Part shown: positions 25,187 to 38,029 of the stretch, piece after piece
Layout of the letters: every line of letters begins with the position of its first letter
How positions within the stretch are numbered: the stretch's first letter is position 1
Source: Clostridia bacterium
GTDB taxonomy: Bacteria; Bacillota; Clostridia; Oscillospirales; Acutalibacteraceae
DNA length: 64,000 nt
Reading direction: 5' to 3'
Assembly: GCA_017428625.1 (NCBI GenBank)
Contig: JAFRQM010000029.1
Coordinates: 28,348-92,347, forward strand
Notes under the pieces: model-generated
Databases searched by the model: none
What the model was told of the DNA's origin: nothing
Seen by the model: only the letters and a program-made list of their open reading frames with translations
Position numbers and translations under genes: made by a program

Positions 25187-27061
25187 TTAATAATTGATTA
25201 ATTGAATAATCGGTTTGAATAAAGAAAAGATCCTCAAAATAAAAGCAGATAATAATGAAGTGAAAATACCGAAGTTTTTTTCAAGTTCTTTTAATTGTGA
25301 TGAGTTATCAAAATCGTTTTCAAAATCTGTAACGGTGAAATACATAACTCTTTGACCGAGCGGGGTTGTCGTGCCTTTGACGGCGTAGGTTACAGCGATT
25401 TCAATAACTTTTGAGGTTGCGGATGATGTGTCACCGCTGAAACCGACGCTTATGCTTTCATTTTCTTTAATCGGCTTGCCGAGACCGTTTAAATCAAACC
25501 TCAGGTCAATACCATTTGACTCAATATTCAATATATACAGGTCGTTATTTTCTTTTGTCAGATTGCTTAAAACCAGAGATTTGTCGTCTGCTGATATAAA
25601 TCCTTCAATGCTGTTGTCAAACTTTGCGAAAACCGAATATGACGGATTTGATGAAGTGTGAAACTGAGGAAAACCGGGATCAGAGTAAACATCTTTTATT
25701 TCATCGGTGAGCATCAGTTTGTTTATCAGGTTCAAACCGAAATCTTCCCAAACCATCATTCCGTGAAACATTCCCGACATAAACCAGGTGTTATCAGGCA
25801 GATATGATGTTGAAGCGTCAATGGTCATTGAAGGGGAGATTTTGTTTTTTCCTCCGCAGGAATTTTTCTGCGTGTAATTATCGGGGAATCTTTTTCCGTA
25901 TTCTGCGCAGGTCGCGCCTGTAGCACCTGCTGTGAATATAATCCCGTCTGAGTTTATGGGACAGCCTGTAGTTGTATTTATATCAACACCGGCAATAATT
26001 GAAACCTGCATTCCGTAATCATCAATACACTTTTGAAATGATGATGAAAATTGCGGCATTATTTCATAATGCATATAGTCGCTTTGTTTTATTATTTCTG
26101 CGCTGGCAACAGGGTCAAGCCATTTTTCTTTCATTTCGTCATAGATGTCAGAGGGCATAAAATCCCATACGCTGCCCCAATAGCCCGCAATATCAAAAAG
26201 ATAAGGAACAAGTTTGTTGAATACTTTGTCGAGAAAACCGAGCTGCTGTGCTTCAACAAGCCAGTGCAAATCCGTTTCATTTATAGTTCCGTTTTCAATA
26301 AAATAAAGCAGATTTAGTTCATCAAATTTTATGTTTTTTGAAAACAGATCATAAAGTGTGGATGAACCGCAAAGAGCGGGCACGGTCATAATCGCTTTGT
26401 TAACATCACATTTTTCTCCGTAAATTGTCAGGTAAGTGCCTGTTACCTGACCGCCGTGACTGATGGAATAAATATTTACCTTTTCACAACCGGTTTGTGC
26501 TTTAACCTCTTGGATATACGCATCAAGGTTTTCGGCACATTTGACGGCGCCGTTTCTGAAATCGTGGTTGAAATTAAAGACTTTATCGTCTCCGATTTTT
26601 TCGGCAAAAAAAGCGTTGAATTCTTTTTCAAACTGATAATCTTCATAATTGCCGTATTCTTTATATAAGGCTTCGCGGCTGGTTTCATGAGCCGTTTTAT
26701 ATTTAGTTGTTACATTGTATTTGCTGCTTCCGTCAGGGTTGCATCTTATGTCTTTGAGGTATTTAACAGCCTCTTTTCCGACAACATCTGCAAGGTAATC
26801 GGCGTTACCAACTGTCAAAACACCGAATCCGATTCCTATTTGAACGATTTTTGACAGAACAATTGAAAGAATCTCATCACCGTCAACACCCCAGACTTGC
26901 TCCTGTGTCATATCATCGTTTGTTTTCACAAGGGCAGAGCCTCCGTAGCCGGGAACAATTATGATAGGGTAATCTTCGGAACTGCCATTAGCAGAAAACG
27001 CGACAGATGAACAGCATAAAACAATCGCAAAAACAAGAATAAGTGAAACGGTCTTTTTCAT
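25187..27061 (-). CDS. Secreted LCAT-like lipase/acyltransferase
   Basis: 624 residues from the ATG at 27061, which lies nine bases after AGGGGG; two ATGs three and two codons earlier are too close to that site. A signal peptide (KKTVSLILVFAIVLCCSSVAFSA) is followed by IIIVPGYGGSAL and a nucleophile elbow YSISHGGQVTG, the pattern of the lecithin:cholesterol acyltransferase/phospholipase family (PF02450-like). The Asp and His of the triad are not certain. The last 30 residues are hydrophobic (FTSLLSAFILRIFSLF) and may anchor it to the membrane. Probably an extracellular lipase or esterase; substrate unknown. Confidence 0.78.
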   Translation of the reverse strand: MKKTVSLILVFAIVLCCSSVAFSANGSSEDYPIIIVPGYGGSALVKTNDDMTQEQVWGVDGDEILSIVLSKIVQIGIGFGVLTVGNADYLADVVGKEAVKYLKDIRCNPDGSSKYNVTTKYKTAHETSREALYKEYGNYEDYQFEKEFNAFFAEKIGDDKVFNFNHDFRNGAVKCAENLDAYIQEVKAQTGCEKVNIYSISHGGQVTGTYLTIYGEKCDVNKAIMTVPALCGSSTLYDLFSKNIKFDELNLLYFIENGTINETDLHWLVEAQQLGFLDKVFNKLVPYLFDIAGYWGSVWDFMPSDIYDEMKEKWLDPVASAEIIKQSDYMHYEIMPQFSSSFQKCIDDYGMQVSIIAGVDINTTTGCPINSDGIIFTAGATGATCAEYGKRFPDNYTQKNSCGGKNKISPSMTIDASTSYLPDNTWFMSGMFHGMMVWEDFGLNLINKLMLTDEIKDVYSDPGFPQFHTSSNPSYSVFAKFDNSIEGFISADDKSLVLSNLTKENNDLYILNIESNGIDLRFDLNGLGKPIKENESISVGFSGDTSSATSKVIEIAVTYAVKGTTTPLGQRVMYFTVTDFENDFDNSSQLKELEKNFGIFTSLLSAFILRIFSLFKPIIQLINY

Positions 27062-27112
27062 ATTCATCATCCCCCTAAATGAATATTATCAAACAATTAT
27101 TATTATTTCAAG

Positions 27113-27148
27113 AAAAAAATAATGCGAACCGTAAAAGTCCGCATTATT
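27113..27148 (-). terminator. Terminator of the V-ATPase operon
   Basis: Stem AATAATGCG/CGCATTATT with a 13-base loop; T's follow on the minus strand (A run 27113-27119). Confidence 0.75.
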
Positions 27149-27156
27149 AAAAATGT

Positions 27157-27807
27157 TTAATTGTAATTGTGTGCCTGAGCAAGCATCATATCCTTGACTT
27201 TCATAAGTCTGGTTGTGGTGCTTCTTTCGTTTTCATCAAGTTTCATTGTTATGTAGCGAATGGTTTCTTCATACTGCGGAATCATAACATGTTCCAGAGC
27301 GTTTACTCTTCTTCTTGTTTTTTCAATTTCCGATGCCATAAGCTGGCAGGATTTTTCTACCTCCGCCAGTTTTAAAAGTTTCGGCATTACATCGGAAAAT
27401 GCTTTTACGGCGTCATCAAGTTCGCCGGGTGTAAGGGCAAAACCGTATGAGTAAATGTCGTTTTCATTTGCGGTTCGCAGATTTATGTCAAAAACAGGAA
27501 TAAGCACGCTCATAACATTTTTTTCGGAAACCTCAAGGCTCATTTCTTGTGTGGGAAGCATAAGCGCAACATCCAGCGCTTTGTCGTTCATTGTGCTTCT
27601 CGCTGTTTCCATTGCAATATTTGCCTTGCGTATATCCTCTTCAACCTCAATGCGAAGGCTCTTGTTTTCACGCACAAGGTCAAGAAAGCGGCGCATAAGT
27701 TCATCGCGCTTGTCTTTCAAAAGCTTGTGACCGCGTCTGGCGGTTGTCAGTTTTCTTTTGAGGTTGGTTAATTCCATTCGTGTCGGGTTGACATTGAGAA
27801 CAGCCAT
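27157..27807 (-). CDS. atpD: V-type ATPase subunit D
   Basis: 216 residues, normal for the family. It begins VNPTRMELTNLKRKLTTARRGHKLLKDKRDEL, the signature of the central-stalk subunit D (NtpD), and continues as two long coiled-coil helices. It turns inside the A3B3 head and couples ATP hydrolysis to the membrane ring. Last gene of the nine-gene operon; AAAGGTG precedes its ATG. Confidence 0.95.
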   Translation of the reverse strand: MAVLNVNPTRMELTNLKRKLTTARRGHKLLKDKRDELMRRFLDLVRENKSLRIEVEEDIRKANIAMETARSTMNDKALDVALMLPTQEMSLEVSEKNVMSVLIPVFDINLRTANENDIYSYGFALTPGELDDAVKAFSDVMPKLLKLAEVEKSCQLMASEIEKTRRRVNALEHVMIPQYEETIRYITMKLDENERSTTTRLMKVKDMMLAQAHNYN

Positions 27808-27820
27808 ATTTCAACACCTT

Positions 27821-29191
27821 TTATGCATCGTAATACTTTTCAAGAAGTTCGTCGCTGATTCGTTTCAATTCGCTCCTGGGCAGAATTTTAAGCAACTGCC
27901 AGCCGAGGTCAAGAGTTTCTTCTATAGATCGGTTTGTGTCAAATCCTTGAGAGACATATTTGTTTTCAAACTCATCTGCAAATTTTGCATAGAGTTTGTC
28001 AATATCCGTCAGAGCGGCTTCACCGAGAATAACCATAAGTTCTTTTGCGTCTTTGCCTCTTGCGTAAGCTGAGAAAAGCTGGTTCATTGTGTTTGAATGA
28101 TCTTTTCTCGTTTTACCTTCACCGATGCCTTTATCTTTCAGACGCGAGAGCGAAGGAAGAACATCAATGGGCGGATTGACGCTTTTTCTGTAAAGTTCAC
28201 GGCTTAGAATAATCTGACCTTCGGTAATATAACCTGTCAGGTCGGGGATGGGATGTGTTTTATCATCCTCAGGCATTGTTAAAATCGGAATCATTGTAAT
28301 ACTGCCGTTTTTGCCGCGTTGTCTGCCTGCGCGCTCATAAATGGAAGCAAGGTCTGTATACATATAACCGGGGTAGCCGCGTCTGCCGGGAACTTCTTTT
28401 CTCGCGGCGGAAACCTCACGAAGAGCATCGGCATAGTTAGTTATGTCGGTAAGTATAACAAGAACATGCATTTCCTTGTCAAACGCGAGATATTCGGCGG
28501 CGGTAAGTGCCATTTTCGGCGTAGCGATTCTTTCAATCGCGGGGTCATTCGCAAGGTTTGAGAACATAACTGTTCTGTCAATAGCACCGGTTTCGCGGAA
28601 ACTTTCAACAAAGTAGTTAGACTCTTCAAATGTAATTCCCATCGCACCGAAAATAACGGCAAACTGTTCGTTAGCACCGAGAACTTTAGCCTGCTTTGCA
28701 ATTTGCGCCGCAAGCTGAGCGTGGGGAAGACCCGAAGCAGAGAAAATGGGCAGTTTCTGACCTCTGACAAGTGTGTTAAGGCCGTCTATTGCAGAAACGC
28801 CTGTTTGAATAAACTCCTGCGGATAGCTTCTTGCGGCAGGGTTCATCGGAACGCCGTTAACATCCGCACGTTTTTCGGGAATAATCTCCGGACCGCCGTC
28901 AATAGGTCTGCCCAAACCGTCAAAAACTCTGCCGAGCATATCAAGCGAAAGTCCGAGTTCCATCTGCCTGCCTGAAAAACGGACTTTGCTTTCTTCAAGG
29001 TTGATACCGGTTGACGCTTCAAACAACTGAACAAGCGCATCTGTGCCGTTAAGTTCAAGCACGCGGCATCTTCTTGTTTCGCCGTTTGCAAGTTCTATTT
29101 CACCCAGTTCATTGTAAGAAACGCCTTCAACCTCGCGCACAAGCATAAGAGGCCCCGATACTTCCTGAATGGTTCTGTATTCTTTCGGCAT
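27821..29191 (-). CDS. atpB: V-type ATPase subunit B
   Basis: 456 residues from ATG 29191, which overlaps the stop of subunit A by one base (TGATG) behind GGAGGAG, so translation is coupled. It is the non-catalytic head subunit: [16 protein letters not shown] occupies the P-loop position without the Walker A lysine, and [34 protein letters not shown] is typical. Forms the A3B3 hexamer with subunit A. The C-terminus is the normal helical domain. Confidence 0.95.
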   Translation of the reverse strand: MPKEYRTIQEVSGPLMLVREVEGVSYNELGEIELANGETRRCRVLELNGTDALVQLFEASTGINLEESKVRFSGRQMELGLSLDMLGRVFDGLGRPIDGGPEIIPEKRADVNGVPMNPAARSYPQEFIQTGVSAIDGLNTLVRGQKLPIFSASGLPHAQLAAQIAKQAKVLGANEQFAVIFGAMGITFEESNYFVESFRETGAIDRTVMFSNLANDPAIERIATPKMALTAAEYLAFDKEMHVLVILTDITNYADALREVSAARKEVPGRRGYPGYMYTDLASIYERAGRQRGKNGSITMIPILTMPEDDKTHPIPDLTGYITEGQIILSRELYRKSVNPPIDVLPSLSRLKDKGIGEGKTRKDHSNTMNQLFSAYARGKDAKELMVILGEAALTDIDKLYAKFADEFENKYVSQGFDTNRSIEETLDLGWQLLKILPRSELKRISDELLEKYYDA

Positions 29192-30960
29192 CAAAACTCC
29201 TCCTTGCTGTCAATTACTTCCTTGATTTCATTTTTGATTTCAAGGCTTATTCTTGCGTATTCGTTTTCGATGTCGTTCTCGTGAATATATTTGAATCTTC
29301 CTATTGATTCGCGAACGGGAACTGAAATCAATTTTTCAATATCCGCTCCGTTTTCGAGCGCAGAGGAAGCGCAGTCATAATATTCAAGAATAAGCGACAT
29401 CATAATAAATTGTTTTCTTAATGATGTGTATGTGTCAACCTCGTGAAACGCAAGCTGATGAAGAAAGTCTTCACGGATTGATCTTGCCGCTTCCATTTTA
29501 AGTCTGTCAGGTGCGGAGAGAGCGTCCATACCGACCAGTTTAACAATTTCATCAAGAGCGGCTTCTTCGCTGAGTATCTTCATAAGTCTTCCACGAAGTG
29601 AAGTCCAGGAGGGGTTGACATTTGTGTTAAACCATTCGCCGAGAGTGTCTGCGTAAAGTGAATAACTTGTAAGCCAGTTTATAGCAGGGAAATGACGCTT
29701 GTATGCAAGAGAGGAATCAAGACCCCAGAAAACTTTTACGATTCTCAGGGTAGCCTGAGAAACAGGTTCCGAAATGTCGCCGCCGGGAGGTGAAACGGCA
29801 CCTATAACAGAGAGCGCGCCTGTTCTTTCATCCAAGCCGAGTGATATAACCGAGCCGGCGCGTTCATAGAACTGAGCAAGTCTGCTGCCAAGGTAGGCAG
29901 GGTAGCCTTCTTCACCGGGCATTTCTTCAAGGCGGCCACTCATTTCACGCAATGCTTCTGCCCAGCGTGATGTGGAGTCTGCCATAAGAGCAACAGAATA
30001 GCCCATATCACGAAAATACTCTGCAATGGTAATTCCGGTGTAAACAGATGCTTCGCGAGCGGCAACAGGCATATCTGATGTGTTAGCAATAAGAACTGTG
30101 CGCTCCATAAGCGATTTGCCGGTGTGAGGATCAATAAGTTCCGGGAACTCATTAAGAACATCGGTCATTTCATTTCCGCGCTCACCGCAACCGATATATA
30201 CAACAATATCTGCTTCAGCCCATTTGGCAAGCTGGTGCTGTGTTACTGTTTTACCGCTGCCGAAAGGTCCGGGAATCGCTGCAACGCCGCCTTTTGCAAT
30301 CGGAAAAAGAGTGTCAACAACTCTCTGACCAGTAACAAGAGGAGTGTTTGGCGAAAGTTTTTTAGCGTAAGGTCTGCCTTTTCTTACAGGCCACTTCTGC
30401 ATAAGAGTAAAATCATAGTTTCCTTTATCTGTTTTGATAACGCCGACTTTATCAGTAATTTTATAGTCGCCTTCGGCGATGCTTTCAACTGTTCCGATGA
30501 TTGAAGGAGGAACCATAATTTTGTGAAGAACAACAGCTGTTTCCTGAACTGTGCCAAGAATATCGCCGCCGGTAACTTTATCGCCGGGCTTCGCAACCGG
30601 CACAAAATGCCAAACTTTTTCACGGTTGAGAGCAGGCACTTCAATACCTCGTGTAAGGTTGTTGCCTATAAGGTCGCGTATAACATTAAGCGGTCTCTGA
30701 ATGCCGTCGTATATTCCTTCGATAAGACCGGGACCGAGTTCTACGCTCAAAGGCTCATTTGTGGATTCAACGGGTTCACCTGTGCCAAGACCTGATGTTT
30801 CCTCATAGACCTGAATTGATGCTCTGTCGCCGTGCATCTCAATTATTTCGCCGATGAGTCTTGAGTTGCTGACACGCACGACATCAAACATATTTGCATC
30901 GCGCATTCCCGAAGCAACAACAAGGGGACCTGCTATTTTGGTAATTGTTCCTTTGCTCAT
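29191..30960 (-). CDS. atpA: V-type ATPase catalytic subunit A
   Basis: 589 residues, standard length. Walker A is [11 protein letters not shown] (about residue 230); the catalytic Glu lies in [13 protein letters not shown] and Walker B in [18 protein letters not shown]. The bulge domain characteristic of A subunits lies between about 110 and 190. It hydrolyses ATP to drive the rotor. AAAGGT before ATG 30960; 21 bases after subunit F. Confidence 0.97.
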   Translation of the reverse strand: MSKGTITKIAGPLVVASGMRDANMFDVVRVSNSRLIGEIIEMHGDRASIQVYEETSGLGTGEPVESTNEPLSVELGPGLIEGIYDGIQRPLNVIRDLIGNNLTRGIEVPALNREKVWHFVPVAKPGDKVTGGDILGTVQETAVVLHKIMVPPSIIGTVESIAEGDYKITDKVGVIKTDKGNYDFTLMQKWPVRKGRPYAKKLSPNTPLVTGQRVVDTLFPIAKGGVAAIPGPFGSGKTVTQHQLAKWAEADIVVYIGCGERGNEMTDVLNEFPELIDPHTGKSLMERTVLIANTSDMPVAAREASVYTGITIAEYFRDMGYSVALMADSTSRWAEALREMSGRLEEMPGEEGYPAYLGSRLAQFYERAGSVISLGLDERTGALSVIGAVSPPGGDISEPVSQATLRIVKVFWGLDSSLAYKRHFPAINWLTSYSLYADTLGEWFNTNVNPSWTSLRGRLMKILSEEAALDEIVKLVGMDALSAPDRLKMEAARSIREDFLHQLAFHEVDTYTSLRKQFIMMSLILEYYDCASSALENGADIEKLISVPVRESIGRFKYIHENDIENEYARISLEIKNEIKEVIDSKEEF

Positions 30961-30981
30961 TTAAAAATCTTACCTTTCAAT

Positions 30982-31305
30982 TTATTCTGAAAGTATGTCT
31001 GAACCAACCGCTTTTTCTACACTTTTGCTGACATTTGCGAGACCTGCGCCGGTGTTCCCTCTAACCCCGGGAATAAGCACTACAGCGGGGAGCGGTTGGG
31101 ATGAAAGCTTGTCTATTTCGTTCTGAATCAATGAAGCGAGTTTTTCTGTAATGTAAACAACGCCGTATCCGCTTTCTGAAAGCCTTCTCAAAGTGTGAGC
31201 AGCTTCTATCGGGTCGTCGGTGTCATCAAAAGGAAAAATGTGAAGACCGAGAGAGGCAAAGCCGTAAATGCTGTCTTTATCTCCCATTGCAGCAATTTTA
31301 AACAT
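30982..31305 (-). CDS. atpF: V-type ATPase subunit F
   Basis: 107 residues from ATG 31305 (GAGGGG five bases upstream); a GTG two codons earlier is too close to that site. FKIAAMGDKDSIYGFASLG and GYGVVYITEKLASLI are typical of this Rossmann-like stalk subunit (NtpG). It binds subunit D in the rotor. It overlaps the end of the subunit C gene by eight bases. Confidence 0.93.
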   Translation of the reverse strand: MFKIAAMGDKDSIYGFASLGLHIFPFDDTDDPIEAAHTLRRLSESGYGVVYITEKLASLIQNEIDKLSSQPLPAVVLIPGVRGNTGAGLANVSKSVEKAVGSDILSE

Positions 31306-32260
31306 CTGCACCCCTCACTCTCTTTCTTATTTCGTCAGCAGACAGACCGTTTTCTTTCGCAGAAATAATGACTCTTGCGTTTCTGATTTCGTTTGATTTT
31401 ATTATCCAGTATGAAATAACAGGGTCGGGACCGTCTATATCCCATTTGGTCTGTTTTGTCAAGGTAATAATATAATCATTGCAAAAGTTCTCAAATTCCG
31501 TGAAACTGCCAGTTACGGCGTTCTTCATAAATGAGAACTGTGTTTCCGAAATGTATTGAGATAGTTTTTCTCTGTCTTTGACTGTATCAATAAGTTCATT
31601 ATTGTCAATGCCCGGGCAGTCACAAAGCGCGTTCGATGTAAAATCTTTTGTTTTACCGCACAAAACACATCTTTCGGCAATTTTGATGTTTGACTGAACA
31701 CAACGGATAAGCATAATGCTTTTCAAAAGTTCACTGTCTGCCTTATCAGCGTAATCAAGACACATTTCAATGCACGCCTTGTCAATTATTATTTCCATAT
31801 CCTGACCGCTGTTGTTTTCGGTATAGGATTTGTAAGCCTTTTCGGCAGTTGGGCGCAAATGCACGGGAATATTCCTAAAATTATTGTGAGTTACAGCATA
31901 AGTCAACAGAGATGTGTCAAATGTGCAGGGGTAAGTGTAATACTTTTCAATTTTCAAATCGGAAAAATTGGCTTTAAGCGCTGCTTTAAGATTGTAGAAG
32001 TCGTTTTCCGTTATAAGTGCTTCAATCAGAGAAGCATCGGGAACGCTTTCTTCAATAAGACTCCATACAACTTCCGCTTCATTCTCAAGAGACTTAAAGA
32101 TGTTTTTTGGGTCAATGTTCCATCCTTTTTCATTGAGAATACGGATAACCGTATCTTTTTCGCCTGCGTTTATAAGCATATCATAATCGGAACTGTGCAG
32201 AAGTCTTGCGTCGTTTGCTCTGATTCTTGCAACAGCATAAGTATATTTTGTTTTGTTCAA
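31298..32260 (-). CDS. atpC: V-type ATPase subunit C
   Basis: 320 residues. YTYAVARIRANDARLLHSSDYDML opens the protein as in NtpC, and the rest is helical, ending YWIIKSNEIRNARVIISAKENGLS, which is diagnostic. Subunit C (the d subunit) sits between the membrane ring and the rotor shaft. Sixteen bases separate it from subunit E. Confidence 0.93.
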   Translation of the reverse strand: MNKTKYTYAVARIRANDARLLHSSDYDMLINAGEKDTVIRILNEKGWNIDPKNIFKSLENEAEVVWSLIEESVPDASLIEALITENDFYNLKAALKANFSDLKIEKYYTYPCTFDTSLLTYAVTHNNFRNIPVHLRPTAEKAYKSYTENNSGQDMEIIIDKACIEMCLDYADKADSELLKSIMLIRCVQSNIKIAERCVLCGKTKDFTSNALCDCPGIDNNELIDTVKDREKLSQYISETQFSFMKNAVTGSFTEFENFCNDYIITLTKQTKWDIDGPDPVISYWIIKSNEIRNARVIISAKENGLSADEIRKRVRGADV

Positions 32261-32275
32261 AGTAACTCACGCCCC

Positions 32276-32866
32276 TTAAAAGAGTATTGCATTGACCTTT
32301 TCTTTCAGTTCCTCACGGTTTTCATCAATAATGGAGTCAAACGAACAATTGATCTCGATTAAACCGTAGCGCAGAATAAAACCGTTTTTAATATCGTCGG
32401 TTTTATCCGGAAAAGTCAGTTCTGCTCCTTTTGAGGAAGCGGCTTCAACAGCTTGAGTTTTGAAACCGGCGGGCATACGGGCATTGTCTTTTGAATTGCA
32501 AATACACTCGCATTTTCCCTCGCAGGCGTATTTTTTTATCAGTTTAATCAGAAAATCAAAATACTCGCCGTCTGTCAGATTGTCAAGTTTTTGCGACGCA
32601 GCTGAAATAACACCGTTAATCAGGTTGATTCTGGTGTTGAGCAGAAACTGCTTCTGAATCTGAGCGTTTCTGGATTCCTGAATATCAGCTGTTTTGTTGC
32701 ATTTTTCTTTGGCAGAATCAATTATTTCTTTTGCTTTGATTTCGGCATTGGTTTTTGCTTCGGTTTTTAATGATTCTGCTTTCTTTTGTGCTGAAGAAAT
32801 TATCTGTTCACATCTGACAGCGTTGTCCGAATCTATTGTGTTAATGATTTTTTCAAGACCTGTCAT
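32276..32866 (-). CDS. atpE: V-type ATPase subunit E
   Basis: 196 residues from ATG 32866 with AGAGGAT upstream. The N-terminal half is a long charged coiled coil (about 1-90) and the C-terminal half a small domain ending EINCSFDSIIDENREELKEKV, as in peripheral-stalk subunit E. It pairs with subunit H/G to form the stator. It contains an uncommon Cys pair (CECIC). Confidence 0.9.
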   Translation of the reverse strand: MTGLEKIINTIDSDNAVRCEQIISSAQKKAESLKTEAKTNAEIKAKEIIDSAKEKCNKTADIQESRNAQIQKQFLLNTRINLINGVISAASQKLDNLTDGEYFDFLIKLIKKYACEGKCECICNSKDNARMPAGFKTQAVEAASSKGAELTFPDKTDDIKNGFILRYGLIEINCSFDSIIDENREELKEKVNAILF

Positions 32867-32879
32867 TATATAAATCCTC

Positions 32880-35421
<2,542 letters not shown>

Positions 35422-35460
35422 AATTTCACCTCCTTGTTTCTAAAACTATAGCTAAATAGG

Positions 35461-35769
35461 TTATATTATACTTTCAATGACACAATTTACAGCTTCGTCA
35501 AATTTTGCCTTAGCGTTTTCTTCTGTTTTTTTTGCGGTTTCAGAGCATTCGCGTTGCGCGTCAGCCTCACTTTGCGCCGCAGCGTTCTGAGCGGCTTCAA
35601 CCAAGGCGGCAGCTTCGGCTCTGGCATTTTCAATTACAGAAGCAGTGATTTCATCGCATTCTTTTTCAGCGTTTTTAATTATTTCATAAGCTTTGTTCTG
35701 TGCTTTTTCAATTTCCGAATTGCAGTTGTTTTCCGCATCGAGAATTTGTTTAAGCATTTCAGATGCCAT
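35461..35769 (-). CDS. V-type ATPase subunit H/G (peripheral stalk)
   Basis: 102 residues of almost pure charged, Ala/Glu-rich coiled coil (KQILDAENNCNSEIEKAQNK onward), as in the small stalk subunit (NtpF/AhaH). First gene of the operon, behind AAGGAGG. Sequence alone is low in information; the call rests on position and composition. Confidence 0.85.
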   Translation of the reverse strand: MASEMLKQILDAENNCNSEIEKAQNKAYEIIKNAEKECDEITASVIENARAEAAALVEAAQNAAAQSEADAQRECSETAKKTEENAKAKFDEAVNCVIESII

Positions 35770-35796
35770 ATTTAAACCTCCTTACATAACTATTTT

Positions 35797-35825
35797 ATAT
35801 TATCATATTTTTTTCTTAAAATCAA
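35797..35825 (-). promoter_or_regulatory. Promoter of the V-ATPase operon
   Basis: On the minus strand TTGATT, 17 bases, TAATAT, ending 27 bases before the first start codon. Confidence 0.6.
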
Positions 35826-35881
35826 TTAATTTATCAATTGAAATTGATATGTTTTGGAACTATAATAAAACGGGTGATAAA

Positions 35882-36760
35882 ATGTTATGTAATATTTGTC
35901 CCAGACAGTGTAATGTTGACAGAATTGTTAAAAAAGGATTTTGCAGCTGCACTAATCAGATTAAAGTTTCAAGAGCGGCTCCGCATTACTGGGAAGAGCC
36001 TTGCATAAGCGGAATAAACGGAAGCGGAACGGTGTTTTTCACCGGCTGTTCGCTAAAATGTGTTTTTTGCCAGAATTATGAAATAAGCCATTATGACAAC
36101 GGTAAACAAGTTAATACAACGGAATTGCTGAAAATATTTGATAATCTTGTTAATTCGGGCGTTCACAATTTAAACCTGGTTACTCCTACACATTATACCG
36201 AGCAAATCATAAATGCTCTCAGAGAGTTTAAATCCCCCGTTCCCGTTGTCTGGAATTCATCGGGTTATGAATGCGCCGAATCGCTTAGAATGCTTGAAGG
36301 TTATATTGATATTTATTTACCGGATATTAAGTTTTATGACTCCGCTGTTTCTTTAAAATATTCGGGAGCGGAAAACTATTTTGAATTTGCTTCCTCGGCG
36401 GTAAAAGAAATGTTCAGGCAGGTGGGCAATCTTGAACTTGACAAAAATGGTATTGCAAGGAAAGGTCTTCTGATAAGGCATCTTGTTCTGCCGGGAAATA
36501 TTTCACAGACTTTCAGAATATTTGAATATGTTTCTCAAAACTTTCCGCAGGAAACCTCAATAAGCATAATGAGGCAATATATCCCCTTCGGCGCGGCTGC
36601 CAAAATGCCTCCGCTTAACCGGAAACTGACGGCAAAAGAATATAAGTTGGCGAAACGCAGAATTCTTGAACTTGGTTTTGAAAATGTTTATTTTCAAAAC
36701 GCTGAATCGGCTGAAGAATCTTTTATTCCTCAATTTGATTATGAAAGTATTGACCTGTAA
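35882..36760 (+). CDS. Radical SAM protein, PflA-like
   Basis: 292 residues from ATG 35882. N-terminal CNICPRQCNVDR...GFCSC is a Cys-rich motif typical of this subgroup, followed by the radical SAM cluster motif CSLKCVFCQNYEIS (CxxxCxxC). HYTEQI and VVWNSSGYEC are also family features. Related proteins are annotated as pyruvate formate-lyase activating-enzyme homologues, but no glycyl-radical enzyme is nearby, so the target is unknown. It is divergent from the V-ATPase operon. Confidence 0.85.
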   Translation: MLCNICPRQCNVDRIVKKGFCSCTNQIKVSRAAPHYWEEPCISGINGSGTVFFTGCSLKCVFCQNYEISHYDNGKQVNTTELLKIFDNLVNSGVHNLNLVTPTHYTEQIINALREFKSPVPVVWNSSGYECAESLRMLEGYIDIYLPDIKFYDSAVSLKYSGAENYFEFASSAVKEMFRQVGNLELDKNGIARKGLLIRHLVLPGNISQTFRIFEYVSQNFPQETSISIMRQYIPFGAAAKMPPLNRKLTAKEYKLAKRRILELGFENVYFQNAESAEESFIPQFDYESIDL

Positions 36761-36778
36761 TTATTTAATGTGTTAAAA
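36750..36778 (+). promoter_or_regulatory. Possible promoter of mscL
   Basis: TTGACC, 17 bases, TTAAAA, overlapping the end of the radical SAM gene and 28 bases before ATG 36807. Confidence 0.45.
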
Positions 36779-36806
36779 TATTAAAAAAATAAAAGGAGTT
36801 TTTATT

Positions 36807-37235
36807 ATGGCAAAAGAAAAAGGCAAAGGTATAGTATCGGAATTTAAAGAATTTGTTATGAGAGGCAATGTTCTCGACCTTGCAGTCGGTGTTATTATCG
36901 GCGGAGCTTTTCAGGCAATAGTCAGTTCACTTGTTAACGATGTTATTATGCCGGTAATCAGCCTTGCAACAGGCGGAAAAGATTTCTCAGAGTGGAAAGT
37001 TATGCTCGGCGATACCGCTTCACTTAACTACGGCAACTTCATCAGCGCCATCATCAATTTCCTCATTATGGCCATTGTTATTTTCCTTATTGTTAAAAGT
37101 ATTAACAAAGTTTCTGCGAAATTCAAAAAGGAAGAAACGCCCGCTGCTCCCACAACAAAAGTCTGTCCGTATTGCAAGAGTGAAATTGCAATTGACGCAG
37201 TAAAATGCGCTCATTGCGCTTCTGAACTTGAATGA
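36807..37235 (+). CDS. mscL: Large-conductance mechanosensitive channel with C-terminal zinc ribbon
   Basis: 142 residues. The N-terminal FKEFVMRGNVLDLAVGVIIG and second helix ISAIINFLIMAIVIFLIVK are MscL. In place of the usual C-terminal helix bundle, the last 30 residues carry two CxxC pairs (CPYCKSE, CAHCASE) that would bind zinc. The channel opens under membrane tension to release solutes. AAAGGAG precedes the ATG. The stop overlaps the proC start by four bases. Confidence 0.95.
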   Translation: MAKEKGKGIVSEFKEFVMRGNVLDLAVGVIIGGAFQAIVSSLVNDVIMPVISLATGGKDFSEWKVMLGDTASLNYGNFISAIINFLIMAIVIFLIVKSINKVSAKFKKEETPAAPTTKVCPYCKSEIAIDAVKCAHCASELE

Positions 37236-38029
37236 TGAATAAACTGTCTTTTATAGGCACAGGCAATTTGGCTTCCGCTATGCTGAAAGGCGTAGTTGAG
37301 GCCGAATTGGTGTTACCTGAAAACATTTATATTTATGACATGGACTCATCAAAAACAAATCGGCTGAGTGAAACATACGGCGTAAATACAGCAGACGATT
37401 GTGTGTCGGCTGCAAAATCTGCCGATGTTACTGTTGTTGCAGTCAAACCTAAAGATATTGCTGATGTTCTTGTTCAGATAAAAGATTATTGCAGTTTTGT
37501 TATTTCCACCGCCGCGGGGACAGACATTTCTTTCCTGTCATCAAAACTTGATTCCGCTTGTTCTGTTTTCAGAATAATGCCAAATATAAATGCGGCTGTA
37601 GGTATGGCAATGACGGCGTTTTGCTTTAATGAAAACGCAACTGACGAACAAATATCTTTTGTTAGATGTTTTTGCTCTTCATTCGGTGATTGTATGAGCC
37701 TTGATGAAAAACTTTTTTCGGTTTTCACTGCGCTTGCCGGTTCCGCGCCCGCTTTTGTTTATGAATTTATAAATGATTTGGCTTTTGCGGGCGTTAAAAA
37801 CGGTCTGACACGCAGTGATGCGCTTAAAATCGCAGTTCAGACTGTTTCAGGCAGCGCTCAGGCGGTCAAACAGCTTGGAGTTCACCCTTGCGAGCTTACT
37901 GACAGAGTTTGTTCGCCCGCAGGAACAACCGCCGAAGGTATTGCCGCTCTGCGCAAAAACGGTTTTGATAACGCAGTTATAAAAGCAATCGATAAAACAG
38001 TTGAAAAAGATTTAAAAATGAAAAAATAA
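37232..38029 (+). CDS. proC: Pyrroline-5-carboxylate reductase
   Basis: 265 residues, normal length. LSFIGTGNLASAMLKG is the NADPH-binding motif; VFRIMPNINAAVGMAMTAFC and the C-terminal LTDRVCSPAGTTAEGIAAL are the family signatures. It makes proline from pyrroline-5-carboxylate with NAD(P)H. It overlaps mscL by four bases and the DUF4091 gene by one (TAATG), so translation of all three is probably coupled; proline is also an osmolyte, which fits the MscL pairing. Confidence 0.95.
   Translation: MMNKLSFIGTGNLASAMLKGVVEAELVLPENIYIYDMDSSKTNRLSETYGVNTADDCVSAAKSADVTVVAVKPKDIADVLVQIKDYCSFVISTAAGTDISFLSSKLDSACSVFRIMPNINAAVGMAMTAFCFNENATDEQISFVRCFCSSFGDCMSLDEKLFSVFTALAGSAPAFVYEFINDLAFAGVKNGLTRSDALKIAVQTVSGSAQAVKQLGVHPCELTDRVCSPAGTTAEGIAALRKNGFDNAVIKAIDKTVEKDLKMKK

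Noticed and set aside
35882..36760. Naming the radical SAM gene pflA
   Set aside because: The N-terminal Cys-rich motif marks a different subgroup and no pyruvate formate-lyase gene is nearby.
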